From Paenalcaligenes hominis_A (GTDB lineage Bacteria; Pseudomonadota; Gammaproteobacteria; Burkholderiales; Burkholderiaceae_B): a stretch of 64,000 nucleotides of DNA. Within the stretch, counting starts at the first letter, position 1. Each line of letters opens with the position of its first letter. The stretch is taken from contig NZ_JBGJKZ010000003.1 of the NCBI RefSeq assembly GCF_041359055.1, positions 372,001 to 436,000 on the forward strand. Reading direction: 5' to 3'. The notes below the pieces were generated by a model that saw nothing but the letters and a program-made list of their open reading frames with translations, searched no databases and was not told the DNA's origin. Shown in pieces: positions 18,066-26,613 of this stretch. A program made the position numbers and the translations under genes.

Positions 18066-20405
18066 ATGATGCAATCCGATTTGTTTGCGTCTGGTGCAAA
18101 TGAACCATCTGCTCAAGCAGAGTCATTGCAAAATGATGAAATAACTCTAGCGCAATATGCCGAACAAGCGTATTTGGACTATGCGGTTTCAGTAGTAAAA
18201 GGGCGTGCATTGCCCGATGTGTCTGATGGTCAAAAACCAGTACAGCGTCGTATTTTGTATGCGATGAGTGCAATGGGTTTACGTTCAGGTGCTAAACCCG
18301 TTAAATCGGCGCGTGTGGTGGGGGATGTATTAGGTAAATACCACCCCCATGGAGATCAAGCAGCCTATGATGCCATGGTGCGCATGGCGCAAGATTTTGT
18401 GTTGCGTTACCCCCTCATCGAAGGCCAAGGCAACTTCGGTTCACGCGATGGGGATAACGCAGCCGCTATGCGTTATACCGAAGCACGCTTAACGCCTTTT
18501 GCTAATTTATTGCTAGAGGAGTTGGGTGAGGGCACGGTTGATTTTGAGCCCAACTACGATGGTTCTCAAAAAGAGCCTGTGCTGCTGCCGGCCCGTTTAC
18601 CTATTGTGCTTTTAAATGGAGCCTCGGGTATTGCTGTGGGCATGGCAACGGAAATCCCACCGCATAACCTTGCAGAGGTAGCACGTGCTTGTATTACTTT
18701 GCTCGAGCAGCCTGATTTGGATGACAAGGACCTTTACGATTTAGTACCTGGTCCTGATTTCCCCGGCGGGGGGCAAATCATTACCTCCCCTACTGATATT
18801 GCGCAGGTTTACAAACAGGGCCGTGGTTCTATTAAAGTTCGGGCTCGTTGGGATATCGAAGAGTTAGCGCGTGGGCAATGGCAGTTGGTGGTTAATGAGC
18901 TTCCTCCCGGCGCTTCTAGTCAAAAAATCCTAGAGGAAATTGAAGAAAAAACTAACCCCCGTATTCGTGCAGGGCGCAAAGCCTTAACTGCAGAGCAGCA
19001 GCAAACTCGTGCCTTATTGCTGGGCTTATTAGATACAGTTCGGGATGAGTCCGGTAAGGATGCGCCCGTGCGCTTGGTATTTGAGCCCAAGTCCAGTCGT
19101 ATCGACAGAGACGAGTTTATTAATACGTTATTGGCCCAAACAAGCATGGAGGGCAATGTCAGCATTAACCTGGTTAGTATTGGTATTGATGGCAGACCAG
19201 GGCAGCGTACTCTTAGACAAATGCTAGAGGAATGGTTGCAGTTTAGAGCGCATACCGTGCGTAAGCGCACTCAGTTCCGTCTAGACAAGGTTACCGACCG
19301 GATCCATATCTTAGAAGGGCGCATGATTGTCTACTTGGACGTAGACGCCGTAATCCACACCATCCGTGATGCTGACGAACCTAAAGAAGCGCTAATCGAA
19401 CGTTTCTCGCTAAGTGAGCGTCAGGCAGAGGATATTTTGGAGATGCGCCTAAGGCAGTTGGCGCGTTTAGAAGGTTTTAAAATTGAACAAGAGCTAGCCA
19501 AACAGCGCAAAGAGCAGGCCGCATTGCAAAAACTGTTAAATAGCAAAACCGCATTTAAGCGCTTGTTGATCAAAGAGATCAATCTCGATGCAGAAAGCTT
19601 TGGGGATTCACGTCGTACCCTCATTCAGGAAGCGGAACGAGCAGTATTAGAAACCCGTGTGGTGGATGAGCCCATTACCGTTATCATGTCACAACAGGGG
19701 TGGTTGAGGCGACGTCAAGGTCATGGTCATGATGTACAGCAGTTCAGCTTTAAAAGCGGCGATGCTTACTATGATGCACGCGAAGCCCGTAGCACTGACG
19801 AGTTAATTGCTTTAGGTACTGATGGTCGAGCTTATACCGTTCAGGTCGGCGATTTGCCTTCAGCTCGTGGTGACGGCCAACCCATTACAGCCTTGGCAGA
19901 GGTTAACAGTGCAGCGCCAATTTGTCATATGATGGTGGGTCAGGCGCAGCAAAAAATTCTGCTAGGTACAGAAGGTGGGTATGGGTTTTTGACCCAGCTT
20001 AGCGACATGAGCACGCGTCAAAAGGCGGGCAAGCAATTTGCCTCTGTTACAGCCGCCGATACGCTTTTGCGTCCTGTGTATGTGCAACCCGACCACACCT
20101 TGTTGGCACTCTTAACCGCCAAAGCGCGTTTTTTAGTGATTGCACTGGATGAGCTAAGAACACTAAGTGGTGGACGAGGCACAAAATTAATAGATTTAGA
20201 TAAAGATGACCGAGTGGTTGCTTGGGCCACAGGGCCTGAAGATGGCTTTGTGATTTCAGGGATTTACCGTCGCCGAGTAACAGACTGGGCGATCCAGGGC
20301 GCTACGTTAGAGTCGTATTTGGGTAAACGTGCGCGTAAAGGTAAAAACCTTGAGCGCAAAATGACAGAAATGGTGTTAACCCCTTTTTCTGCAGTTACGG
20401 AATAA
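18066..20405 (+). CDS. parC: DNA topoisomerase IV subunit A
   Basis: DNA-cutting subunit of topoisomerase IV (779 aa). The catalytic tyrosine is Y137 in AAAMRYTEARL; the winged-helix QRDR reads GKYHPHGDQAAYDAMV, and the C-terminal part carries degenerate beta-pinwheel blades. At the position of the E. coli quinolone-contact residue Ser80 this protein has Gln98, and at Glu84 it has Asp102. Start at ATG 18066; an adjacent ATG at 18069 is equally possible. It is 54 bp downstream of parE, on the same strand, as expected for an operon. Confidence 0.95.
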   Translation: MMQSDLFASGANEPSAQAESLQNDEITLAQYAEQAYLDYAVSVVKGRALPDVSDGQKPVQRRILYAMSAMGLRSGAKPVKSARVVGDVLGKYHPHGDQAAYDAMVRMAQDFVLRYPLIEGQGNFGSRDGDNAAAMRYTEARLTPFANLLLEELGEGTVDFEPNYDGSQKEPVLLPARLPIVLLNGASGIAVGMATEIPPHNLAEVARACITLLEQPDLDDKDLYDLVPGPDFPGGGQIITSPTDIAQVYKQGRGSIKVRARWDIEELARGQWQLVVNELPPGASSQKILEEIEEKTNPRIRAGRKALTAEQQQTRALLLGLLDTVRDESGKDAPVRLVFEPKSSRIDRDEFINTLLAQTSMEGNVSINLVSIGIDGRPGQRTLRQMLEEWLQFRAHTVRKRTQFRLDKVTDRIHILEGRMIVYLDVDAVIHTIRDADEPKEALIERFSLSERQAEDILEMRLRQLARLEGFKIEQELAKQRKEQAALQKLLNSKTAFKRLLIKEINLDAESFGDSRRTLIQEAERAVLETRVVDEPITVIMSQQGWLRRRQGHGHDVQQFSFKSGDAYYDAREARSTDELIALGTDGRAYTVQVGDLPSARGDGQPITALAEVNSAAPICHMMVGQAQQKILLGTEGGYGFLTQLSDMSTRQKAGKQFASVTAADTLLRPVYVQPDHTLLALLTAKARFLVIALDELRTLSGGRGTKLIDLDKDDRVVAWATGPEDGFVISGIYRRRVTDWAIQGATLESYLGKRARKGKNLERKMTEMVLTPFSAVTE

Positions 20406-20409
20406 TAAA

Positions 20410-21447
20410 ATGAGTTTTAAAGTGATTGTTGAGCCAGCAGGCTATTCATTCGAGGTTCAGCCCGGACAAAGCGTGCTGGATGCAGCCCTAGAAGCCGATG
20501 TGATGCTGCCTTATAGTTGCAGAGGGGGCGGTTGCTCCACCTGTAAGGGTAAAGTGCTTGAAGGCGAGTTCGAGGCAGGAGAGGCTCCCCAGCATATTCT
20601 AGAGCAAGCAGAGCTCGACCAAGGCTTCACGCTTATGTGTCAGGCTCACCCTAAAACGGATATGCGTATTGAGTCGCCCCAAGCCCGTTTAACAACGGAT
20701 ATCCAAATCCGCAAGATGCCCGCTCGCGTCTTAGAGATGGATAAGCTTACAGACGATGTGATGCGTCTTGTGGTTCAGTTACCTCCGGGTCAGCCCTTAA
20801 TGTATTATGCGGGGCAATACATTGAGTTTATTTTGCGTGATAACCGTCGTCGCAGCTACTCAATGGCTAACCCGCCACAGGAAAATAACCAAATTGAGTT
20901 GCATATACGACATATGCCGGGCGGTGCTTTTACTGATTATGTATTTGGTGCGACCGAGCCAGCAATGAAAGAGCGTGCTATGTTGCGCACCGAAGCGCCC
21001 TATGGTTCATTTTTCTTGCGTGAAGAAAGCACTAAGCCTCTTGTTTTCTTAGCCAGCGGTACAGGTTTTGCTCCTATCAAAGCCATCGTAGAGCACATGC
21101 AAAATAAAGGTATTCAACGTGAGGTGCGTTTTTACTGGGGTGGGCGTCGTCCCAAGGACATCTATATGATGGACTTGGCACAACAATGGGCGCAAACCAT
21201 TCCTAATTTCACCTTTATTCCTGTGGTATCCGAGGCGCTTGATGAAGATCAATGGGGCGGACGCACTGGTTTTGTACACCATGCTGTAATGCAAGACTTG
21301 CCCGATCTGTCTGGATGGGAAGTCTATGCGTGTGGTGCCCCTATAATGGTCGAAAATGCACAAAAGGATTTTGTAGAACAGTGTGGCTTAGATGCTGCTG
21401 TGTTTTATGCCGATGCATTTACTTCCGAAGCCGATTTAGTTGAGTAA
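20410..21447 (+). CDS. Ferredoxin-type NAD(P)H:flavin oxidoreductase (CDP-6-deoxy-glucoseen reductase-like)
   Basis: Electron-transfer protein of 345 aa made of an N-terminal plant-type [2Fe-2S] ferredoxin domain (C37, C42, C45, C77), an FAD domain with RRSYSMAN (near residue 140) and a C-terminal NAD(P)H domain with GTGFAPIKA. This domain order matches the AscD/RfbI-type reductases and also the reductase parts of aromatic oxygenases. In betaproteobacteria it is often annotated as CDP-6-deoxy-delta-3,4-glucoseen reductase although no deoxysugar genes are nearby, and none are here. Its physiological electron acceptor is unknown. It starts five bases after parC ends. Confidence 0.85.
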   Translation: MSFKVIVEPAGYSFEVQPGQSVLDAALEADVMLPYSCRGGGCSTCKGKVLEGEFEAGEAPQHILEQAELDQGFTLMCQAHPKTDMRIESPQARLTTDIQIRKMPARVLEMDKLTDDVMRLVVQLPPGQPLMYYAGQYIEFILRDNRRRSYSMANPPQENNQIELHIRHMPGGAFTDYVFGATEPAMKERAMLRTEAPYGSFFLREESTKPLVFLASGTGFAPIKAIVEHMQNKGIQREVRFYWGGRRPKDIYMMDLAQQWAQTIPNFTFIPVVSEALDEDQWGGRTGFVHHAVMQDLPDLSGWEVYACGAPIMVENAQKDFVEQCGLDAAVFYADAFTSEADLVE

Positions 21448-21458
21448 TACTACGTCTT

Positions 21459-21481
21459 AGGCACGTAGCGCATACGTGCCT
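21459..21481. repeat. Inverted repeat upstream of the DadA-like gene
   Basis: AGGCACGT (21459-21466) pairs with ACGTGCCT (21474-21481) around a 7-base loop. It lies 12-48 bases after the reductase stop and before the ribosome-binding site of the DadA-like gene. No T run follows, so an mRNA-processing or regulatory hairpin is more likely than a terminator. Confidence 0.5.
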
Positions 21482-21495
21482 TAAAGCGAGAGCCT

Positions 21496-22749
21496 ATGAA
21501 AATAGCAGTGTTGGGTAGTGGGATTATCGGTATAGCTACTGCGTGGTGGTTAGCGGACGAGGGACACGAGGTGATAGTCATCGACCGTCAGGCAGCGGCT
21601 GGACTCGAAACAACTCGGGCATGTGGCGGCATCGTTTCCGCCTCTTATGCCGAACCGTGGGCCAATCCGCACGCCCCATGGCATTTGTTGCGCTCATTAT
21701 TTAAAGATGACGCTTCGCTTTTCTTTAAACCATCTTTAGATAGTAAACAGTGGCTATGGAGCCTAGCTTTTTTTCGTGAATGCCAAGCCAGTCGATTTGA
21801 AAACAACATGCGCGCTATGGTGCGTTTGTCTGAGTACAGTCGTTCGTTATTGGCTCAGTTGCGCCAAGAGTTAAAGCTTCAGTACGAATACCATCAGAAC
21901 GGTATTTTGAATTTCTATCGTGATGAGCAAAGCTTTAGTATGTCGCAGTCTATTGCCGATCGGTTGCGCGATGTAGGGGTAGAGCGACGTTTGCTCAGCG
22001 TATCCGAGCTTTTGACTCTAGAGCCCGCGCTGGCCTCTATCAAAGATCAGTTAGTAGGGGGTGATTACTCCAGTGATGATGAGGCGGGTGATGCACACGG
22101 CTTTACAACACAGCTTGCACTTAGGGCTCAGGAAAAAGGGGTGCAGTTTTTGTATCAGCATCAGATAGAAAAACTGCATTGTGCAAATGGCATCGTTCGA
22201 GAGGTTGAGCTCATAAATAGTCAGGGTCTGTACCAACGTCTCCATGCGGATGCTTTTGTGGTGGCCTTAGGGGCATATAGTCCCCTATTAGTAAGACCTT
22301 TAGGTATTTCATGCCCTGTTTACCCTGCTAAGGGCTACTCCGCTACCTTTAACTGGCTTGATAATCAAGCGGCTCCCCAAGCAAGCCTAATGGATAGTAA
22401 AAACCACTTGGTTTTTTCCAGTCAAGGGACCAGGTTGCGAGTTTCAGGTTTAGCCGAACTGACGGGTTATGGGCGTGCACTTAGTCCCCAACGATGTGCA
22501 AAAATAGTTAATCTCACAAAAGAGTTGTTCCCAAATCAACTTGATTTTGATAATGTGCAGTTTTGGTCTGGTTTACGTCCTGCAACCCCGTCAAACGTGC
22601 CGTTGATTGGACGCACACACATCAAAAACCTTTATTTGAATACGGGCCATGGCACCTTGGGGTGGACTATGGGCGTGGGGGCAGGGCGGGCACTTGCAGA
22701 CATTATTGCTAATCGCCATCCTGAGCCCGAGTTTCCTTTTCTACATTGA
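21496..22749 (+). CDS. dadA: D-amino acid dehydrogenase small subunit-like flavoprotein
   Basis: FAD-dependent oxidative deaminase of D-amino acids, membrane-associated and feeding electrons to the respiratory chain. The 417-aa protein begins with the Rossmann FAD motif (IAVLGSGIIGIATAWWLADEG), shows the DAO-family ETTRACGG segment, and ends with the family's WSGLRPATPSNVPLIGRT and GHGTLGWTMG blocks. These fit DadA rather than glycine oxidase. No alanine racemase gene is adjacent. The next gene begins seven bases after its stop. Confidence 0.85.
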   Translation: MKIAVLGSGIIGIATAWWLADEGHEVIVIDRQAAAGLETTRACGGIVSASYAEPWANPHAPWHLLRSLFKDDASLFFKPSLDSKQWLWSLAFFRECQASRFENNMRAMVRLSEYSRSLLAQLRQELKLQYEYHQNGILNFYRDEQSFSMSQSIADRLRDVGVERRLLSVSELLTLEPALASIKDQLVGGDYSSDDEAGDAHGFTTQLALRAQEKGVQFLYQHQIEKLHCANGIVREVELINSQGLYQRLHADAFVVALGAYSPLLVRPLGISCPVYPAKGYSATFNWLDNQAAPQASLMDSKNHLVFSSQGTRLRVSGLAELTGYGRALSPQRCAKIVNLTKELFPNQLDFDNVQFWSGLRPATPSNVPLIGRTHIKNLYLNTGHGTLGWTMGVGAGRALADIIANRHPEPEFPFLH

Positions 22750-22756
22750 AGGACTT

Positions 22757-24055
22757 ATGACTAGCTATACTATTTTTACGCCTAAACGTTTATGTGGCGT
22801 TTTGTTTTCAGCCCTTGCCGGTTTGGTTTCCACCTCTGCTTGGTCAGCCACTGATATTCAAGTTTGGTACAGCTTAAATGCGCACAATAAAAAAGCGTTT
22901 GAGCAACTGGTGAAAGACTTTAACAAGCAAAACAAAGAGATCACGGTAAAGACTCGTGCATTTGACACTCAAGACGACTTAGACGCTACGCTTAGCTTGA
23001 CTGCTGAAAAAGAGCGCCCTAATGTCGTGCAGCTCCCAGAGGTTTCCGGTCTAAGTGATGTGGCTACGCGTGCCTATATACAACCGTTGTATCAGGCTTT
23101 AAACAAGACTGCTGCTAAAAATACAAAGTGGTTTTTACCTAGCGAAAATAACTTCATGCATGACACCAAGGGTCGGTTGGTTGCTTTGCCATTTATGGCC
23201 GAGATCCCCGTCATGTATTACAACATTGATGCTTTTAAGAAAGCGGGTTTAAGTCCTACTCAGCCATCTCGCTCTTGGCAAGACTTACAAGGTCAGTTGG
23301 TTACATTAGCTAACAACGGCTCTAGACGTTGTCCATTAACCTCGGATCAACCCGTTTCCATTAACTTAGAAAACTTAGCAGCGGTAAACAAACAGATTTA
23401 TGGCCCAGGTGTAGGTAAGGGCAAGCTAGGTTTTAATTTTGACACCATGTATATCCGCCACCTATCGACTATGATCAGTTGGGTGCGCAGTGAAATTCTG
23501 GTTCACCCCTCTCAGTTTGTGCAGTCACCTAGCCGCTTTGCTGAGGGTGAGTGTGCGGTGTTCATGTCGAATTCGGGCAATATAGGCCAGTTTGCGGATC
23601 AACGCCGTTTAGATTTTTCTGTAGCGGGTATTCCTTATTACCCACAGGTCACCGCTACGCCAGGCAGCCCTTTTGTGACAGGGGCCGGGTTGTGGTTAAC
23701 CAAAGGTCATGGGGCGGCGGCAGAGCAAGCCAGTGCCGAGTTCTTAGCTTGGTTAGCACAGCCTGAACCTGCAACAAGCTGGTTCCAACAAACAGGTTTT
23801 TTACCTTTAACGCAGGAAGCCTTTGCTAATACGGGTGATAATTATTATAAAAACCTAGGCGACTGGCGTAGCTTGGTAGCGGTCTATAGTCAAAAACCAG
23901 AAAATACCACCCGTGGGTTCAAGATTAAAAACTACCACCAAATTCGCGCTATATTTAATACCACCCTAGAGTCCGCTCTCGAGGGTAAACAGCCAGCTAT
24001 GACTGCTTTACAGTCTGCTGCGGCTGAAGCCAACAAGTTAATCAACGCCAAGTAG
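22757..24055 (+). CDS. Extracellular solute-binding protein, family 1 (UgpB-like)
   Basis: Periplasmic binding protein of 432 aa, resembling glycerol-3-phosphate binding UgpB: WYSLNAHNKKAFEQLVKDFN near the mature N terminus, PVMYYNIDAFKKAGL, SRSWQDL, GECAVFMSNSG and FVTGAGLWLTKG. A signal peptide ends at SAWSA. The ATG at 22757 follows GAAGGACT and gives the signal peptide; the upstream open frame overlaps dadA. No permease or ATPase gene is in the neighbourhood, so the membrane part must be encoded elsewhere, or this is a recruited orphan. Its ligand is inferred only from resemblance. Confidence 0.82.
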   Translation: MTSYTIFTPKRLCGVLFSALAGLVSTSAWSATDIQVWYSLNAHNKKAFEQLVKDFNKQNKEITVKTRAFDTQDDLDATLSLTAEKERPNVVQLPEVSGLSDVATRAYIQPLYQALNKTAAKNTKWFLPSENNFMHDTKGRLVALPFMAEIPVMYYNIDAFKKAGLSPTQPSRSWQDLQGQLVTLANNGSRRCPLTSDQPVSINLENLAAVNKQIYGPGVGKGKLGFNFDTMYIRHLSTMISWVRSEILVHPSQFVQSPSRFAEGECAVFMSNSGNIGQFADQRRLDFSVAGIPYYPQVTATPGSPFVTGAGLWLTKGHGAAAEQASAEFLAWLAQPEPATSWFQQTGFLPLTQEAFANTGDNYYKNLGDWRSLVAVYSQKPENTTRGFKIKNYHQIRAIFNTTLESALEGKQPAMTALQSAAAEANKLINAK

Positions 24056-24112
24056 GTTAATCTCAGCACACGTATAAATACAATCTAGGCAGCTTGCCTA
24101 AAGCGCTCCAAT

Positions 24113-24146
24113 ATAGCACTCAAGACTTTTTGAGTGCTATTTTTTT
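24113..24146 (+). terminator. Strong intrinsic terminator directly before the pilus operon
   Basis: ATAGCACTCAA (24113-24123) pairs perfectly over 11 bp with TTGAGTGCTAT (24130-24140), followed by TTTTTT. It ends the dadA/solute-binding transcript. It touches the GGAG ribosome-binding site of the first pilus gene (24149-24152), leaving no room for a promoter between them. Confidence 0.9.
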
Positions 24147-24158
24147 ATGGAGCTAGGC

Positions 24159-25049
24159 ATGGTGTACAAAGCAATAACCGTAGCTGTGCTTTTAGTCGGA
24201 TTAAGCGGCTGTGAACATACTCATACCTGGGCACAGCGCTTTTCTTTTCTGCAACCCCCATTATCCAGTGCAGAGCAGTTCGATTTTAATTGGCAATTGT
24301 CTGGGGCCCGAGAGGTGGCTCCACTTCAACTCTTTAGTACTCCACAGCAAATTTGGTTACAGTTTGCTCCCGAGCAAAACCTACCCGCCATTTTTGCCCT
24401 CGAGGCCGGACGCCACCGCGTAGTACAGTATCAGCGCTCAGAGCCTTATGTCATTATTAAAGGAAACTGGCAGCAGCTTATATTTAAAGGGGCGCACCTA
24501 GAGGCCCAAGCGCGTTATGTGGCTCCCGCAGTCAGCTCGCAGCTCATACAGGCTGACCCTGCCGTGGCTAGCATTGCAGTACCTGAGCTCACACAAGAGC
24601 TAGAGGTCGCTCATGCCACCGAGCCGATAACCGCTCGCCAGCTTTACCCAGATCCAGACTTAAACCCACATCCAAACCCAAATCCAAATCCAGATCCAGA
24701 TTTACATCCTTTACCCGAGCCATCTACCGTAGCGTTTAGCTTGGCGTCTATGCCATTTCGTGCTGAACCTAGCGACCGCACACTTCGACAGACATTAAAA
24801 CGCTGGGCTCAACGCGAAGGCTGGGAGTTCCAAGATCACCATTGGGAACTGGAAATCGACTTACCGGTGGTCTCTGCTGCCACCTTCAATGCCCCGTTTA
24901 ATCAGGCGGTCGAGCAGTTGATGCGCAGCACAGCTTTAGGTAGCCGTCCCTTACAAGCCTGTTTTTACAGTAACAAGGTCATGCGAGTAATTGCTCTAGC
25001 GCAGTCATGTGATCCTAGCGACCCCATTACCATGGCTTCACAGGGGTAA
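24159..25049 (+). CDS. pilL: Type IVB pilus lipoprotein, PilL-like (VirB9-like region plus TcpQ C-terminal domain)
   Basis: Predicted outer-membrane-associated lipoprotein (296 aa) that would partner the secretin. The signal peptide ends in the lipobox LSGC with C18. Residues about 40-121 resemble the VirB9/TrbG beta domain (LSGAREVAPLQLF, LPAIFALEAG, YVIIKGNWQQLIFKG). Residues about 164-187 form an alternating Asn/Asp/His-Pro linker encoded by near-identical hexanucleotides. Residues about 204-290 match the TcpQ C-terminal type (SDRTLRQTLKRWAQREGWEF). I start at ATG 24159, seven bases after GGAG; the ATG at 24147 lies within the terminator tail. First gene of an eight-gene pilus operon. The PilL name rests on position and the TcpQ domain. 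Confidence 0.75.
   Translation: MVYKAITVAVLLVGLSGCEHTHTWAQRFSFLQPPLSSAEQFDFNWQLSGAREVAPLQLFSTPQQIWLQFAPEQNLPAIFALEAGRHRVVQYQRSEPYVIIKGNWQQLIFKGAHLEAQARYVAPAVSSQLIQADPAVASIAVPELTQELEVAHATEPITARQLYPDPDLNPHPNPNPNPDPDLHPLPEPSTVAFSLASMPFRAEPSDRTLRQTLKRWAQREGWEFQDHHWELEIDLPVVSAATFNAPFNQAVEQLMRSTALGSRPLQACFYSNKVMRVIALAQSCDPSDPITMASQG
24645..24717 (+). repeat. Hexanucleotide tandem repeat encoding the (N/D/H)P linker
   Basis: In-frame 6-bp units of the form (A/G/C)A(T/C)CCA are repeated imperfectly through this stretch, with near-identical consecutive copies around 24663-24704. They encode alternating Pro with Asn, Asp or His. Gain or loss of a unit would keep the reading frame and alter only linker length. 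Confidence 0.7.
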
Positions 25050-25053
25050 GGCT

Positions 25054-26613
25054 ATGCGGCTATTCATGTTGATATTTTTTGGGGTGCTCCATCTAAGTGG
25101 TTGCCAGCTCTTCGAGCCGTGGCGGTTTGCGCAGCAGCAATTTAATCAAAATCAAACACAAATGGATCAGTTGCAGCAGTCTGTACGACACAGTATTCAG
25201 ACTAAATCACCGACTCAACACATAGAACAACCCTGGGTCGTGGGCAAGGTTCAACCTCTAGCACGCGAGTTAGTTTTGCCTCCAGCTTTTCAGGAAAATG
25301 TCTCAACCACATTAATTTTTCAAACACAGGCGCTAGAGCTAGATCAAATAGCCGAACGCATTGCATTGGCAACACAAATACCGGTACGGGTACAACCCGA
25401 GGCTAAACTTAGTCCCGAGAGTTTTTTGCCTGTTGGGCAGGCTAAGCTAGGCCAAGCCCACTCCAAACGGCTGCGTTTAATGGGGCAGCCCGAGCCCCTA
25501 GCTCAAAGCTTAGACCGCATCAGCGCTTTTTTTGATGTGAGCTGGCGTTTCAATGGCGAGTTCATCGAATTCTATAAAGTAGAAACGCGTGCTTTTAAGG
25601 TGCGCGCTTTGTCTCTGGCTGCTACGAGTCACGCACGAGTTGGTAATCAAATCGAAGAGACCACGGGTTTTAGTAGTCAATCAGGAACCGAGTTTTACCA
25701 AGCCGATAGTGATGAATGGCAAAACCTTAAAGAGCGTTTGGAGCTATTCATGACGGGGGCGGGACGTATTGTGGCTGTGAATGGGGGAAGCCAAACAGTA
25801 ATAGTTAGCGATACGCCGTTTGCTTTAGACCAAATAGCCCTATTTTTGGAAACGGAAAATCAAGCGCTAACACGACGTGTGCGCTTGATCTTCGAGGAAA
25901 TTACTCTGGGGCTAAAGGCAGAGAGTGATTTCAACGTAGATTGGAATCTGATTTTTCAAAGTGCACAGGTTGTGGCCTCAGCCAGTCTGACAGGTATTGC
26001 AGGCCCTGCTATGCAGCAGTTAGGGGCAACTCTACAGCAAGGCCCATTCAGTCAAAGTGAAGCCTTTGTCAAAGCCTTAGCGGAAGTGGCTCAAGTAGTC
26101 AGGCGTCATAGCATTCCTGTGTTAAGCCTAAATCGACGTCCAGTTACCCACGCGCTTCGCACGACTTTTAGCTACATCGATAAGGTGGAAAACACGCCCT
26201 ATAACCTAGGCAATGGTGCGATGACGCATTCAATCAGCCTCAGTCAAAAAGAAGAAACGGTGGGCTCCATTTTGACCTTAGTGCCTGACATCCAAGAGGA
26301 TGGGCAGGTGCTGCTGTCGGTGGCGTATGACAATACCGTGGCCCAACCGTTAAAAACCATTGCGGTAGGCTCGGCGGATCAAGGCATGCAAGTACAACAG
26401 TTAACGGTAGAAGGCTCCGCCACAGTACAACAGGTTTTACTTCGCCCCGGGCAACCCTTAATCGTTGCAGGCTTTGATCATAACGAGCAACAGCAGCTTG
26501 AGCGCAGTGTGGCTCCTGGCTTGTCTATGGTGTTCGGAGGCGGTAAGCGTGTTCAAGATCGAAGATTTAGGACCCTATTGATGGTAACTGCCCAAGTCGA
26601 GGAGGGAATGTAA
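25054..26613 (+). CDS. pilN: Type IVB pilus secretin, PilN family lipoprotein
   Basis: Outer-membrane channel through which the pilus exits (519 aa). The signal peptide has lipobox LSGC with C17. It is followed by a Gln-rich segment, periplasmic N domains with an STN-like region (about residues 85-165), and the C-terminal secretin domain from about residue 275 (RVRLIFEEITLGL, then VGSILTLVPDIQEDGQVLL). Lipid-modified secretins of this kind are typical of R64 PilN, BfpB and TcpC. ATG 25054 is chosen because it gives the lipoprotein signal; an upstream in-frame ATG at 25009 lies inside the previous gene. Four bases separate it from the PilL-like gene and it overlaps the next start (TAATG). Confidence 0.88.
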   Translation: MRLFMLIFFGVLHLSGCQLFEPWRFAQQQFNQNQTQMDQLQQSVRHSIQTKSPTQHIEQPWVVGKVQPLARELVLPPAFQENVSTTLIFQTQALELDQIAERIALATQIPVRVQPEAKLSPESFLPVGQAKLGQAHSKRLRLMGQPEPLAQSLDRISAFFDVSWRFNGEFIEFYKVETRAFKVRALSLAATSHARVGNQIEETTGFSSQSGTEFYQADSDEWQNLKERLELFMTGAGRIVAVNGGSQTVIVSDTPFALDQIALFLETENQALTRRVRLIFEEITLGLKAESDFNVDWNLIFQSAQVVASASLTGIAGPAMQQLGATLQQGPFSQSEAFVKALAEVAQVVRRHSIPVLSLNRRPVTHALRTTFSYIDKVENTPYNLGNGAMTHSISLSQKEETVGSILTLVPDIQEDGQVLLSVAYDNTVAQPLKTIAVGSADQGMQVQQLTVEGSATVQQVLLRPGQPLIVAGFDHNEQQQLERSVAPGLSMVFGGGKRVQDRRFRTLLMVTAQVEEGM

